DNA of 43,535 nucleotides from Aquificaceae bacterium. Lineage in GTDB: Bacteria > Aquificota > Aquificia > Aquificales > Aquificaceae. The notes under the pieces were generated by a model. That model saw only the letters and a program-made list of their open reading frames with translations. It did no database searches and had not been told where the DNA came from. The stretch is taken from NCBI GenBank assembly GCA_015490155.1, contig WFYI01000110.1, positions 1 to 43,535 of the forward strand, in the 5' to 3' direction. Numbering within the stretch: the first letter of the stretch is position 1; each line of letters opens with the position of its first letter. Both the position numbers and the translations under genes were made by a program. Positions 27,117 through 36,447 of this stretch are shown here, piece after piece.

Positions 27117-29212
27117 GGAAGCTCGTGTTACTACTTTTACTTGTACCTATACTTTCCCTAACCCAACCTCCTCAGGGCGGGTTGATAGTTAAGGAAATGA
27201 AGTTTGAAAACGTAAACTTAGATACAGTCCTAAAAGCTCTTATAAAGATAACGGGGAAAAATATCCTTATAGACCCGAGCATTCAAGAGGGAAAAGCCGT
27301 TGATGTAGCCAAAAAAGAGTGGAGTTACGGCAGGTATTTTGCAAAGCTTTACACATATCCGAACAGAATGAGTCAGAAGGTAAACATATTCATCAGCAAG
27401 CCCCTTAGCATAAACGAAGCTATGAAGCTCATAATGAAGGAGTTCGGTTTGATAGCCGTCCCAATAGACAAGGATACTTACAAGATAACTACTCTTGCAA
27501 AGTTAGAGATTGGTATAACAAATATGAGGGATAAAGATGTAAATGAGTTCTTAGACTTGATAAAGAATAAAGTTACCCCGTCTGCGGAGGTGGTTATAGA
27601 TAAGAAATCGGGGCTAATTCTGGTTTCCGATAGCTTCGATAGGGTTGAATACCTGTTTAGCTCTCTTGAGAGGTACGTTCAGGGTAAGGCTCAAGACTCC
27701 TTTGATATAGACATAGCGGGTTTTGAAGATAAGGATATAGCACAGGTGGTAGACCTGTTAAAGCAGAAGTTCCCGAATGCGGATATAAATGTGGATAAGA
27801 GGCTTGGTTTTATAAGGATTTACGCCAATAAAGAGGACATAGCGAGCCTGAAGCTTTATATAGATAGGTACATAAAGACAAAGTTCCGCCACAAACTAAA
27901 GGAAAGGTTTACGACGAGGGTTTTCTTCTTGAAAGACATAGTTTCTACAGATGAAGCTATCAAGATACTTGAACCCCACATATCTCCTGAAACCCTGATT
28001 ACGGAGTCTCCGACGTTTAACGCCCTCGTGATAAGGGATAAGCTGTCCAAGATAAACTCTTACGCGAAGATACTTGAGAAGTTCCTTAAAGAGAAGCCTA
28101 CCAGCAGGAAGCCGGTAACACAGATTTTCTATCTCAAGTACATAACCCCCGAAGAGTTCATGAAGATGATAGAACCCCTGCGCTCTGAAGCGGGTTACAT
28201 ACTCGGGGGTGAGGAGCGAATAACCGGAGGAACCCCGAGGGTGCAGAGGATAGAGGGTACAAGAAGGGAAGGACAGATGGGAGAGAGAGTAGAAGAGCAA
28301 GCCACGGGACAGGACTACATAAGGAAGGCTGGCGGTAGAGTGGGCGAGACCGTTATATACGAAAGGAGAAAGAGCTTGAGTACTATTCTTGCGGACTTTA
28401 ATGCCGTTATGATTACGGATTACCCCGAGGTGATTGAAAGGATAAAAGAGCGCTTTTCCCAGTACATAAGTGACGTTCCCGTTCAGGTTAAGATAGAGGC
28501 TAAAATCCTCGAGGTCAGGAAAGAGGTTCTTAGAGAGATAGGTATAGGTGCTAATGTGCTTGCCTCAAAAGCTAAGGTGCCGGGGTTCTGGGATGCGGGT
28601 GCCGGAGTAAATCCTGATGTGCTGTTAAGTCCAACTCCAGACCTCAGCCAAAACCCGGGTACGATTCTTACCCTTACGCTCCAGCAGGGAGCGTTAAACG
28701 CCTTAAACTTAAAGCTCTCTGCCTATGAGAAGATTGGGAAGATTAAGAACATAGCCAAGCCTACTGTGATAACCGTAAACGGTAAAGAAGCCATAATAAA
28801 GCAGGGAGAAGAATTGCCATACGAAACTATAATTCCCGTTGTAGGCGGTGGTACGGCAGTTCCTACGATTAACTGGAAAGAGATAGTACTTGAGCTAAGG
28901 GTAATTCCCCTTATATCCCCGGACGATAAAATAATGCTGGATATAGTAATAACCTACGACACTCCGGGTAGAACTACACCACAAGGCTACCTGGGTATAA
29001 ACACTAAGGAGATTAGAACGAGAGCAGTCGTACACCACGGAGATACCCTCGTGATTGGCGGTGTTCTTGAGAAACAGAATAATAAGACCAACGAAGGTGT
29101 GCCGAAGCTCGTAAGGGTTCCCCTTCTGAAATGGTTGCTCGGTCAAGAGAAATTTGAGGAAACGGATAAAGAGCTTCTTATATTTCTAACACCCATAGTC
29201 CTGAGGGAGTGA
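27113..29212 (+). CDS. pilQ: Type IV pilus secretin PilQ
   Basis: PilQ forms the outer-membrane channel for the pilus. The 699-residue protein has a signal peptide and an N0-type domain near the start (FENVNLDTVLKALIKITGKNILID). A set of repeated small N1-type domains follows (about 105-380), each with a 'DIAQVVDLLKQKFP' or 'EEFMKMIEPL' type helix. The C-terminal secretin core (about 440-699) shows VPVQVKIEAKILEVR, KEAIIKQGEELPYET, DTLVIGGVLEKQ and VPKLVRVPLLKWLLG. It lacks the AMIN domain of some PilQ proteins. Confidence 0.93.
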   Translation: MRKLVLLLLLVPILSLTQPPQGGLIVKEMKFENVNLDTVLKALIKITGKNILIDPSIQEGKAVDVAKKEWSYGRYFAKLYTYPNRMSQKVNIFISKPLSINEAMKLIMKEFGLIAVPIDKDTYKITTLAKLEIGITNMRDKDVNEFLDLIKNKVTPSAEVVIDKKSGLILVSDSFDRVEYLFSSLERYVQGKAQDSFDIDIAGFEDKDIAQVVDLLKQKFPNADINVDKRLGFIRIYANKEDIASLKLYIDRYIKTKFRHKLKERFTTRVFFLKDIVSTDEAIKILEPHISPETLITESPTFNALVIRDKLSKINSYAKILEKFLKEKPTSRKPVTQIFYLKYITPEEFMKMIEPLRSEAGYILGGEERITGGTPRVQRIEGTRREGQMGERVEEQATGQDYIRKAGGRVGETVIYERRKSLSTILADFNAVMITDYPEVIERIKERFSQYISDVPVQVKIEAKILEVRKEVLREIGIGANVLASKAKVPGFWDAGAGVNPDVLLSPTPDLSQNPGTILTLTLQQGALNALNLKLSAYEKIGKIKNIAKPTVITVNGKEAIIKQGEELPYETIIPVVGGGTAVPTINWKEIVLELRVIPLISPDDKIMLDIVITYDTPGRTTPQGYLGINTKEIRTRAVVHHGDTLVIGGVLEKQNNKTNEGVPKLVRVPLLKWLLGQEKFEETDKELLIFLTPIVLRE

Positions 29213-29222
29213 TACCCTCGGG
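29200..29222 (+). terminator. Hairpin at the end of pilQ
   Basis: CCTGAGGG (29200-29207) can pair with CCCTCGGG (29215-29222), with one G-T wobble, around a 7-base loop that holds the pilQ stop. Only a broken run of T follows (ctttctctta), so termination may be weak. Confidence 0.4.
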
Positions 29223-29247
29223 AACTTTCTCTTACTTCTAACACCAA

Positions 29248-29275
29248 TTGAATTGTAACTCCTTGCGTCTATAAT
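29248..29275 (+). promoter_or_regulatory. Promoter of infB
   Basis: TTGAAT (29248-29253), a 16-base spacer and a perfect TATAAT (29270-29275) lie just upstream of the AGGAGGT ribosome site (29286-29292). The leader would be about 17 bases. Confidence 0.65.
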
Positions 29276-29298
29276 ATATCTTCTTAGGAGGTTCAGTT

Positions 29299-31671
29299 TT
29301 GGCAAAGAAGAGAGTTCAGGAAATAGCTAAGGAACTTGGTGTAAAACCCAAAGAGGTAATAGAGACCATAAAAAGGTGGTCTCCCGAAAAGAAAAAATGG
29401 TCTAACTTCAGTACCGTCGATGACGACTTGGTGGAGATTATATACAACGAACTCGGTGAGCCGGGAAAGCCGGGTACGGGTGAGGAAAATGCGGAGGAAG
29501 TGGCGGTTGAGCTTAAAGAGCCTGCAGTTGCGGTTGACCAAGAAAAGGATGAAGAAACGACCCATGAAGAGGATGCAGAAGGTATAGAGCTTGAAGAAAA
29601 GCCCATAGAGGAGGTGGTTGCCGAGGTTCTGGAAAAGGAAATCAATCGCCAGCCCAAGGAAGAAGAGGAAAAGGTTAAAGAAGTGGTAAAGAAGTTAGAG
29701 GAGAAAAGCCCTCCCAAACACGTACAGAAGCCTAAGGAGGAGTTTACCAAGCGAAGGCGTGATGTGAAGAAAGAGGAAAAGGTTTCCAATAAAGAGGGGG
29801 TTAAAGAGAAAAAGGAAAAGAAACAGCCGGATACGAGGAAAAAAGAAGTTAAAAAAGAGATAAAACAGCAAAAACCACAGCCCAAACCCCAAAAACCTAA
29901 AAAGAAGGAAGAGGAAGAGCTAAAAATTATCTACATACCTGAGAGCATAACCGTAAGGGAGCTTTCGGAACTCCTCGATGTCCCGGCAAACAAGGTTATC
30001 GGAGAACTCCTTAAAAAGGGAGTACTCGCCAACATAAACCAGAGCATAGACCCACAAGTTGCGCTTGAGATAGCGGAAGGGTTCGGATTCCTCGCAGACC
30101 TCAAGAAGGAAGAAGCTGAGGAAGTCCTCTTAGAGGAAGAAGAAGATAAACCCGAAGACCTAAAGCCCAGACCCCCGATAGTCGTGGTAATGGGGCACGT
30201 TGACCACGGTAAAACTACGCTTTTAGACACTATAAGAAAGACTAAGGTAGCCGAGAAGGAGAAGGGTGGAATAACACAGCACATAGGTGCTTACATGGTT
30301 GAGCTGAAAGACGGCAGAAAAATCACGTTTCTTGACACTCCCGGACACGAAGCCTTTACATCTCTAAGGGCGAGGGGCGCTCAAGTTACGGACGTGGCTA
30401 TACTTGTGGTTGCTGCGGACGACGGTGTTATGCCTCAAACCGTAGAGGCTATAAATCACGCAAAGACCTTTGAAGTTCCCATAGTTGTTGCGGTGAACAA
30501 GATAGACAAGCCCAACGCAGACCCCATGAGGGTTCGCAGGGAGCTTGCAGAACACGGGCTTATTCCCGAAGACTGGGGAGGTGATACGGTATTCGTTGAC
30601 GTCTCTGCCAAGACGGGAGAAGGTATAGACCAACTTTTAGAGATGGTTCTGCTCGTGTCCGACATACTTGAGCTTAAAGCCAATCCCAATAAAAGGGCAA
30701 AGGGCGTGATAATAGAATCAAAACTTGATAGAAAGAGAGGGGTTGTCGCCTCGGTGATAGTTCAGGAGGGAACTCTAAGGGTCGGAGACATATTTGTGGC
30801 GGGCATAACCCACGGACGCGTCAGGGCGATGTTTGACCACAGGGGAAGGCAGGTTAAGGAGGCTCCCCCATCAACGCCCGTAGAAATTTTGGGTTTTGAA
30901 GACCTACCAGAGGCGGGTGATTTCCTCGTAGTGGTTGAGAACGAAAGGAAGGCGAAACAGATTGCCGAATCAATAAGGGAAAAGAGGGAAAAGGAAGAGA
31001 AGTCCGCTCAGGGTATAAAGCTCGAGGAAATTTTCAAGAAGATAGAGTCCGGGGAAACTAAGGAACTCAGGCTCATAATAAAGGCTGATGCGATAGGTTC
31101 CTTGGAGGCTCTTAAGAAGTCCATGGAAGAGCTTTCCTCGGAGAAGGCGACGATAAGGATTATTCACGGAGCTGTGGGCGGTATAACGGAAAACGATGTT
31201 ATGCTTGCAAAAGCCTCGGAGGCAATCATCATAGGATTTAACACGAGACCCGACCCGGTGGCAAGAAAGCTAATAGAGAAGGAAAAGGTAGACGTGAAGC
31301 TCTACGGAGTGATATATCAGGCGATAGAAGATGTCAAGAAAGCCCTCCAGGGACTACTTGAACCCGTTGAGAAGGAAGAAATACTCGGCTCCGCGGAGGT
31401 TAGGGCAACCTTCAAGATTAAAAAGGCGGGTGTAGTCGCCGGGTGTTACGTTGTAGAAGGCAAAGTCGTCAGGGGCGCAAAGGCGAGGCTCATAAGGGAA
31501 GGCATAGTTGTTTACGATGGACAGATAGAGACTCTGAAGAGGTTTAAAGAGGACGTTCAAGAGGTGGCAAAGGGCTACGAGTGCGGAATAAAGCTAAAGG
31601 ACTTCAACGACATAAAGGTGGGCGACATAATAGAATGTTACGAGATAAAGTTAGAACAGCCGGAGCTGTAA
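29299..31671 (+). CDS. infB: Translation initiation factor IF-2
   Basis: IF-2 is the GTPase that brings initiator tRNA to the 30S subunit. The start is TTG at 29299, placed 6 bases after AGGAGGT, and it gives a normal IF2-N domain ([22 protein letters not shown]). A Lys/Glu-rich, probably unstructured stretch follows (about 60-205), then a second IF2-N-like unit (about 215-265). The G domain begins near residue 296 ([16 protein letters not shown]). [14 protein letters not shown] and the C-terminal domains III and IV are present. The length of 790 is normal. Confidence 0.96.
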   Translation: MAKKRVQEIAKELGVKPKEVIETIKRWSPEKKKWSNFSTVDDDLVEIIYNELGEPGKPGTGEENAEEVAVELKEPAVAVDQEKDEETTHEEDAEGIELEEKPIEEVVAEVLEKEINRQPKEEEEKVKEVVKKLEEKSPPKHVQKPKEEFTKRRRDVKKEEKVSNKEGVKEKKEKKQPDTRKKEVKKEIKQQKPQPKPQKPKKKEEEELKIIYIPESITVRELSELLDVPANKVIGELLKKGVLANINQSIDPQVALEIAEGFGFLADLKKEEAEEVLLEEEEDKPEDLKPRPPIVVVMGHVDHGKTTLLDTIRKTKVAEKEKGGITQHIGAYMVELKDGRKITFLDTPGHEAFTSLRARGAQVTDVAILVVAADDGVMPQTVEAINHAKTFEVPIVVAVNKIDKPNADPMRVRRELAEHGLIPEDWGGDTVFVDVSAKTGEGIDQLLEMVLLVSDILELKANPNKRAKGVIIESKLDRKRGVVASVIVQEGTLRVGDIFVAGITHGRVRAMFDHRGRQVKEAPPSTPVEILGFEDLPEAGDFLVVVENERKAKQIAESIREKREKEEKSAQGIKLEEIFKKIESGETKELRLIIKADAIGSLEALKKSMEELSSEKATIRIIHGAVGGITENDVMLAKASEAIIIGFNTRPDPVARKLIEKEKVDVKLYGVIYQAIEDVKKALQGLLEPVEKEEILGSAEVRATFKIKKAGVVAGCYVVEGKVVRGAKARLIREGIVVYDGQIETLKRFKEDVQEVAKGYECGIKLKDFNDIKVGDIIECYEIKLEQPEL

Positions 31672-32291
31672 GGCTCAACGAGATATACCCCAGTCTTCAA
31701 GGGGAAGGTTTACTGGCTGGGACTCCCTCAGTTTTCGTTAGGCTTCAAGGTTGTAATTTAAGGTGTAGTTGGTGCGACCAACCCCTGGCGCTCGAGAAGT
31801 CGGATAACTTCGTTGAGATAGATAGTGTCGTTGATGAGGTTAAGAGCTTTGGTGTGAGGCACGTGGTAATAACCGGAGGCGAGCCTTTCTTTGAGCCTAA
31901 CTTAGACAAACTTATTCTAAGTTTTCTTTTGGAAAATCTGTCGGTACAGATAGAGACGAACGGGACACTCTGGAATCCGGGTGTAGAGCCGTTTGCCGAG
32001 GAAGTCCACATAACCCTCTCCCCCAAGGCTGCAGCTAACTTTTTCGTTCATGGCTCGGTGCTGAAGTACGCGAAGGAGCTTAAATTCGTAGTTGATGAGT
32101 CGCTGACCGTGGAGGATATAGTTAAGGGAAATTTTTTACCTTTCCTTAGAAAGGGCAAGGTAATTCTACAGCCGGAGGGTAATAGGAACAGTATGTTAGA
32201 GAAGGCTAAGGAGATAGCCTACGCGCTGTCGAGAAAGGGTTTAGCGGTTAGAGTTTTGCCCCAGCTCCACAAGATACTGGGAATTAGGTAG
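31635..32291 (+). CDS. queE: 7-carboxy-7-deazaguanine synthase (QueE)
   Basis: QueE is a radical SAM enzyme of the queuosine pathway, turning 6-carboxytetrahydropterin into 7-carboxy-7-deazaguanine. The 218-residue protein has [10 protein letters not shown], the cluster CNLRCSWCD (C-x3-C-x2-C), [19 protein letters not shown] and ILQPEGN. I use the ATG at 31635, which lies inside the end of infB (37-base overlap); longer starts lie deeper in infB. No other queuosine genes are nearby. Confidence 0.9.
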   Translation: MLRDKVRTAGAVRLNEIYPSLQGEGLLAGTPSVFVRLQGCNLRCSWCDQPLALEKSDNFVEIDSVVDEVKSFGVRHVVITGGEPFFEPNLDKLILSFLLENLSVQIETNGTLWNPGVEPFAEEVHITLSPKAAANFFVHGSVLKYAKELKFVVDESLTVEDIVKGNFLPFLRKGKVILQPEGNRNSMLEKAKEIAYALSRKGLAVRVLPQLHKILGIR

Positions 32292-32313
32292 TTAGACTTA
32301 ACTTAAAGGATAT

Positions 32314-32328
32314 TTATAATTGCAATAA
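32314..32328. promoter_or_regulatory. Candidate LysR-type binding site
   Basis: TTAT-AATTGCA-ATAA (32314-32328) is an inverted repeat overlapping the -35 box of the LysR gene. It has the T-rich/A-rich, interrupted-dyad form that LysR proteins often bind, so autorepression is plausible. No binding evidence is available. Confidence 0.35.
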
Positions 32329-32347
32329 GGAAATGTTATACTATAAT
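32320..32347 (+). promoter_or_regulatory. Promoter of the LysR-HAD operon
   Basis: TTGCAA (32320-32325), a 16-base spacer and a perfect TATAAT (32342-32347) lie just before the LysR gene. The start of transcription would be about 5 bases before the ATG at 32359, with no Shine-Dalgarno between. Confidence 0.62.
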
Positions 32348-32358
32348 TAAATTCTGGT

Positions 32359-33294
32359 ATGATTGATATATCTAAGCTTAAGACGTTTGTTACGGTTGCA
32401 GATTTAGGCTCCTTCTCTAAGGCGTCCGAAATCTTATACATAACACAGCCCGCAATAACACAGCAGATAAAGTCCCTCGAAAAGACCATAGGCTCTAAGC
32501 TCTTTCAGAGACAAGGCGGGAAGATGGTTCTAACCGAAGAGGGAAAGCGTATATACGACATAGCCAAGCTCCTGCTTGCAAGCTACGAAGGGCTTATGGA
32601 AGAGATGGCGCGTATAAAGAAAGACCTCAAGGACACCCTCTTTCTGGGCGTTAGTGCCACCCTCAGCGAGTACATAGTTCCACAGATGGTAGCCGGATTT
32701 CACGGAGAGTTCCCCAGTTCCACGATAAAGATTTTTACCGGCAACTCCCAAGAGGTAGAAGAGGGTTTGCTCTCGGGCGTTCTGAACATGGGAATTATAG
32801 AGAGAGAGCCTTCCAGTAAGTTCATAAGCTACCCTTGGTTAGAGGACGAGATACTGTTCTTTACCTATCCGGATAGCCCATTGACTAAAAAGGGTGAGAT
32901 AGCTCCGGACGAGCTTTACGAGGTAGACCTAATTCTCAGGGAGACTAACTCGGGGACTCGGAAGACGGTGAAAGACAAGCTCGAAGAGTTAGGGCTGGTC
33001 TTTGAAAGACTAAAGATAAAAGTTGAGGCAAATAGTAGCAGAACTATAATGAACATAGTCAAGAGCGGTTACGGAGCCTCTTTCCTATCGAGGGGACTGC
33101 TAATAAGAGAGATACAAATGGGAAGCCTCGTTCCCGTGAAGATAAAGGGCTTTGAGATAAAGAGGAAGTTCTACATAATATACCCCAAGAACTCAAACAT
33201 AACCTTTTTGGCAAGCAAGTTTATAAAGTTCCTGATGTCCCAAACGCAGAACGAGAAGGCTATAAAAGAGGAGAACCTTACCAAAAGGGTATGA
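32359..33294 (+). CDS. LysR-family transcription regulator
   Basis: The 311-residue protein has an N-terminal winged helix-turn-helix (about 1-65; LKTFVTVADLGSFSKASEILYITQPAITQQIKSLE) and a C-terminal effector-binding domain with the typical VSATLSEYIVPQMV strand. The regulated genes and effector are unknown. The gene is followed by a HAD gene with a 4-base overlap. queE lies just upstream on the same strand, so the regulator is not divergent from a clear target. Confidence 0.93.
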   Translation: MIDISKLKTFVTVADLGSFSKASEILYITQPAITQQIKSLEKTIGSKLFQRQGGKMVLTEEGKRIYDIAKLLLASYEGLMEEMARIKKDLKDTLFLGVSATLSEYIVPQMVAGFHGEFPSSTIKIFTGNSQEVEEGLLSGVLNMGIIEREPSSKFISYPWLEDEILFFTYPDSPLTKKGEIAPDELYEVDLILRETNSGTRKTVKDKLEELGLVFERLKIKVEANSSRTIMNIVKSGYGASFLSRGLLIREIQMGSLVPVKIKGFEIKRKFYIIYPKNSNITFLASKFIKFLMSQTQNEKAIKEENLTKRV

Positions 33295-33977
33295 AGGCGG
33301 CTATATTCGACGTTGACGGCGTCATAATAGACGTAAGGAACACCTACCATCAGGCTATAAAGGAAACTGCGGAGAGCTATCTAAATCGTGAAATCCCGTT
33401 GAGATTTATAAAGGAGCTTAAGTTCTCCCGCGGTATAAACAACGACTGGGACGTTACTAAGGAGGTTCTCAAGGAGTTCGGTGTGAGCGTGAATTACGAG
33501 GAGCTTGTGGACAGGTTCACGCAGATATACGACACACTCAAAGATAAGGAAGAGCTTATGCTCGATAGAGAGTTCTTCGAAGAGCTGAGAAAGAACGAAG
33601 GACTGAAGCTGGGGGTGGTGACTGGAAGGCCCAAGGAAGACCTCGTTTACTCCTTCAGGAAGTTCAAGCTGGAGGACGTGTTCGACGTTACGATTGACGA
33701 GGACGACGTGTGGAACAAGGAGCTGAGAAAACCCCATCCCTTCCCGCTTCACCTCTGTATGGACAGCCTCGGAGTTGATAGGGCGGTTTACATAGGTGAC
33801 AACGGAGCGGACTACGATATGGTTTTCGCGTACAGAAAGCTTTACGGTAAGGAAGTTGCTTTTATCCACTTCAACAGAGCTGTGGACATAGAGCTTCCCA
33901 CGGATAGAAAGACGGATAGTAAAGAAGAGCTTAAGCGTTTAATTCAAGAGGTTTTGCTTCTTCCGCAAGGAGTATAG
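33291..33977 (+). CDS. HAD-superfamily phosphatase
   Basis: The 228-residue protein has HAD motif I DVDGVIID (Asp 7 and Asp 9), motif II VVTGRP, motif III Lys in RKPHPFP, and motif IV GDNGADYDM. A helical cap between motifs I and II (about 15-100) fits a phosphoglycolate phosphatase-like subgroup. The substrate cannot be read from sequence. It overlaps the LysR gene by 4 bases. Its last 47 bases overlap the convergent UPF0434 gene. Confidence 0.88.
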   Translation: MKAAIFDVDGVIIDVRNTYHQAIKETAESYLNREIPLRFIKELKFSRGINNDWDVTKEVLKEFGVSVNYEELVDRFTQIYDTLKDKEELMLDREFFEELRKNEGLKLGVVTGRPKEDLVYSFRKFKLEDVFDVTIDEDDVWNKELRKPHPFPLHLCMDSLGVDRAVYIGDNGADYDMVFAYRKLYGKEVAFIHFNRAVDIELPTDRKTDSKEELKRLIQEVLLLPQGV

Positions 33978-34110
33978 GAATGTCCTCCTTGACCTCGTAA
34001 TACACCTTACAAACTTCACAAATCAGGATATTTTCGCTCTCGTTGTAAACAAGCACCCCTTTACACTTGGGACAGGCTATAACCTCAAGAAGTTCCCTGC
34101 TTATTCCCAT
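33931..34110 (-). CDS. UPF0434/Trm112-like small zinc protein
   Basis: A 59-residue minus-strand protein starts at the ATG at 34110. It has two Cys pairs, C13-x2-C16 (ACPKCKG) and C31-x2-C34 (CEVCKVYYEV), and the closing 'IPILL', exactly as in YcaR/UPF0434 proteins, which share the Trm112 zinc fold. Trm112 proteins support methyltransferases; the role of the bacterial UPF0434 group is not settled. The gene overlaps the convergent HAD gene by 47 bases. No Shine-Dalgarno is seen before the ATG, and acyP diverges 30 bases away. Confidence 0.85.
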   Translation of the reverse strand: MGISRELLEVIACPKCKGVLVYNESENILICEVCKVYYEVKEDIPILLAEEAKPLELNA

Positions 34111-34140
34111 ACAAATTTAGTTTAACATTAATACTTGAGC

Positions 34141-34410
34141 ATGCGTGTTAGAGTGTTCGTGTCGGGCAGAGTGCAGGGGGTTTACTTTAGAGCCTTTACC
34201 AAGGAAGTTGCGGACTCTCTCGGGCTGAAGGGCTGGGTGAAGAATATTCCCGACGGAAGAGTGGAAGCCCTCGTTGAAGGCGACGAAGAGCTGCTCTGGG
34301 AACTGCTCAAGAGACTTTGGGAGGGTCCCCCTGCGGCAGAGGTAAACTCCTTAGAGGTGCATAGGGAGGATAGCGATGAGCCTCTTTTTGGTTTCAACAT
34401 TATTTATTAG
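34141..34410 (+). CDS. acyP: Acylphosphatase
   Basis: Acylphosphatase hydrolyses carboxyl-phosphate bonds in small acyl phosphates. The 89-residue protein has the family motif [12 protein letters not shown] with the catalytic Arg at 17, and [12 protein letters not shown] with the catalytic Asn at 35. I use the ATG at 34141; a TTG six bases upstream in frame is less likely. Its end overlaps the LysM gene by 35 bases. Confidence 0.95.
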   Translation: MRVRVFVSGRVQGVYFRAFTKEVADSLGLKGWVKNIPDGRVEALVEGDEELLWELLKRLWEGPPAAEVNSLEVHREDSDEPLFGFNIIY

Positions 34411-35536
34411 TTTTTTGATAACTACCGCCTTCGGCGGTGAGTGTAAGTACTACAAAGTAAAGAAGGGAGACTCCCTGTGGAGCATAGCCAAGAAACACGG
34501 CTTGAGCGTTAAGCAGGTAAAGAGGGCAAATCCATCGGTGGGCAAGTTCCTAAAGCCCGGACAGAGGCTCTGTATACCTGTGGCAAAGAAATCCTCTACG
34601 GCTAAGGCTAAGACCAAGAAAAAGAGCTACACACTTACCACTTACAGGGTAAAGAAAGGAGACACGCTCATATCCATAGCTAAGAGGTTCGGTATATCCT
34701 ACAAAGAGCTAAAGAGGATTAACGGCTTGAAGTCCTCTTCAATAAGGGTGGGGCAAAAGCTCAAGGTTCCGAAAAGATACATCAAGAAGGAAAAACCCAA
34801 GAAGTTAAAGAAGTTTAAGGTGTACAGGGTAAAGAGGGGCGATAGCCTTCAGAAGATAGCTAAGAAGTTCGGCGTTAAGGTGAGAGATATAAAGAGGGCG
34901 AACGGACTGAAAGGTAATCTTATAAGGGTCGGGCAGAGGCTTAAAATTCCTGTTAAATCCTCTAAGGTAGCAAGCTATAGGAAAAAGAGTAAGGTCACTT
35001 ATATAACCTACAGGGTAAGAAGGGGTGATAGTCTGTCGAAGATAGCCAAAAAGTTCGGAGTGTCCGTAAAAAGTATAAAGAGAACCAACGGGCTTAGAGG
35101 AAGCTTTATAAGGGTCGGACAGAGACTTAAAATTCCCGTAAGCACGGAGCTGTTTGAGAGGAGGTTCGTGAAGAAGCCGAAATTCAAGCTCTCACTTTTA
35201 CCCGTAGATGGCAAAATACGGAAGGGTTTAAGGGGTATAGACATTATTTCACCGTGCGGAGAGAGGGTAAAGGCTATAGATGAGGGAACCGTCCTTTACA
35301 GTGGTAGCGACCTTGCACCTTACGGCAACATGGTTATCCTGAAGCACGATGGATACATCTCCGTTTACGCTTACCAGATGGAGAACCTTGTGGAGAGGGG
35401 TGATGTGGTCGATAGGGGAGAAACTATAGGCAAGGTGGGTTTAAAGCCCGGCTCGGGCAGATGCGCCCTTAGATTCGAGCTTAGGACGGTGGAAGGTACG
35501 GCAATCAATCCCCTTGATTATATAGGAAAAAAGTAA
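34376..35536 (+). CDS. Four-LysM protein with degenerate LytM/M23 domain
   Basis: The 386-residue protein has a signal peptide (about 1-20), four LysM peptidoglycan-binding repeats (about 25-68, 89-132, 149-192, 211-254) and a C-terminal M23-like domain (about 275-382). The metal site of M23 is lost: the HxGID motif is LRGID, the usual Tyr-Ala-His is YAYQ, and HxHFE is ALRFE. It therefore looks like the NlpD/EnvC type of inactive LytM factor that activates amidases during cell division, not a peptidase. A good ribosome site (GGGAGG) precedes the ATG, inside acyP. The repeats are very basic. Confidence 0.9.
   Translation: MSLFLVSTLFISFLITTAFGGECKYYKVKKGDSLWSIAKKHGLSVKQVKRANPSVGKFLKPGQRLCIPVAKKSSTAKAKTKKKSYTLTTYRVKKGDTLISIAKRFGISYKELKRINGLKSSSIRVGQKLKVPKRYIKKEKPKKLKKFKVYRVKRGDSLQKIAKKFGVKVRDIKRANGLKGNLIRVGQRLKIPVKSSKVASYRKKSKVTYITYRVRRGDSLSKIAKKFGVSVKSIKRTNGLRGSFIRVGQRLKIPVSTELFERRFVKKPKFKLSLLPVDGKIRKGLRGIDIISPCGERVKAIDEGTVLYSGSDLAPYGNMVILKHDGYISVYAYQMENLVERGDVVDRGETIGKVGLKPGSGRCALRFELRTVEGTAINPLDYIGKK
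34450..35140 (+). repeat. Four imperfect LysM-coding repeats
   Basis: Four related units of about 130 bases encode the LysM domains, with spacing of about 180-190 bases. Units 3 and 4 are the most alike ([24 protein letters not shown]). They arise from domain duplication, not from a separate genetic element. Confidence 0.8.
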
Positions 35537-35542
35537 TACAAT
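35514..35542 (+). promoter_or_regulatory. Promoter of rplM-rpsI
   Basis: TTGATT (35514-35519), a 17-base spacer and TACAAT (35537-35542) overlap the end of the LysM gene. Transcription would start about 24 bases before the rplM ATG, leaving room for the AAGGAG ribosome site. Confidence 0.5.
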
Positions 35543-35572
35543 ATTTGACTTGCTAAATCAAGGAGAGAGAGT

Positions 35573-36007
35573 ATGAAGACATACAGGGTAAAGCCGCAGG
35601 AAGTTGAGAAGAAATGGTACGTGGTAGATGCAGAGGGAAAGGTTCTCGGAAGGCTCGCAAGCGAGATAGCTAAGGTATTGAGGGGTAAGCACAAGCCCTA
35701 TTATCAACCCGACGTTGATTGCGGAGACTTCGTCGTGGTCATAAATGCAGACAAGGTAAGGGTAACGGGAGACAAGCTTAATCAGAAGATTTACTACAGG
35801 CACTCTAACTACCCGGGTGGTTTGAAGGCGAGGTCTCTCAAGTGGATGCTGGAAAACAAGCCCGAAGAGGTTATAAGGCTTGCCGTTAAGAGAATGCTGC
35901 CCAAGAATAGACTCGGACATAAGATGCTCAAAAAGCTTAAGGTTTACAGAGGCTCGGAGCATCCCCATCAGGCGCAAAGACCGGAGGTTCTGGAGGTTAA
36001 GGTATGA
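35573..36007 (+). CDS. rplM: Ribosomal protein L13
   Basis: The 144-residue protein is L13, an early 50S assembly protein. It has [28 protein letters not shown] at the N-terminus, [15 protein letters not shown], and [23 protein letters not shown]. It is followed by rpsI with 4 bases of overlap, the normal rplM-rpsI pair. Confidence 0.98.
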   Translation: MKTYRVKPQEVEKKWYVVDAEGKVLGRLASEIAKVLRGKHKPYYQPDVDCGDFVVVINADKVRVTGDKLNQKIYYRHSNYPGGLKARSLKWMLENKPEEVIRLAVKRMLPKNRLGHKMLKKLKVYRGSEHPHQAQRPEVLEVKV

Positions 36008-36444
36008 ACAAAATTAGGAACTTTGCCATAACGCCGGAGAACTCTATATACGGCACGGGTAAGAGAAAGGAAGCTATAGCCAGAGTTTGGCTCGTAAAAG
36101 ACAAGCCCGAGGCGAGGATAGTTAAAGCCAAGGGTAGCAACAAAGAGTGGAACGTCCAAGACTACTTCCAGAGAGAGTCTCTGATTAACAAAGTGGTTTT
36201 CCCCCTGAAAATCACGGGACTTGACGAGAAGTTCGGGATATACGCCACCGTTGTGGGCGGAGGAGTCTCCGCTCAGGCGGAAGCCGTTATGTACGGAGTA
36301 GCCAAGGCTCTTTTAAAGTACAACCCCGAGCTTAGAACCCAGCTCAAAAAGGCAGGACTGCTAGTTAGAGACGCCCGCGAGAAGGAAAGGAAGAAGTACG
36401 CGCAGATGGGCGCACGCGCCAAGTACAGGTGGAGTAAGAGATAA
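36004..36444 (+). CDS. rpsI: Ribosomal protein S9
   Basis: The 146-residue protein is S9. It has [14 protein letters not shown] near residue 18, [22 protein letters not shown], and the C-terminal KYRWSKR tail that reaches the P-site tRNA. The normal KYQFSKR tail is replaced by KYRWSKR here, a conservative change. A run of about 15 residues precedes the conserved core. argC begins 3 bases after the stop. Confidence 0.97.
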   Translation: MNKIRNFAITPENSIYGTGKRKEAIARVWLVKDKPEARIVKAKGSNKEWNVQDYFQRESLINKVVFPLKITGLDEKFGIYATVVGGGVSAQAEAVMYGVAKALLKYNPELRTQLKKAGLLVRDAREKERKKYAQMGARAKYRWSKR

Positions 36445-36447
36445 TTT

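Noticed and set aside
29316-29885. 189-codon Ser/Phe-rich frame on the minus strand
   Set aside because: It is the complement of the Lys/Glu-rich N-terminal region of infB. Such regions read as Ser/Phe/Leu on the other strand.
34450-35140. Regular repeats resembling an array
   Set aside because: They are LysM-coding repeats of about 130 bases in one open frame, without short identical repeats and unique spacers, so they are not CRISPR.
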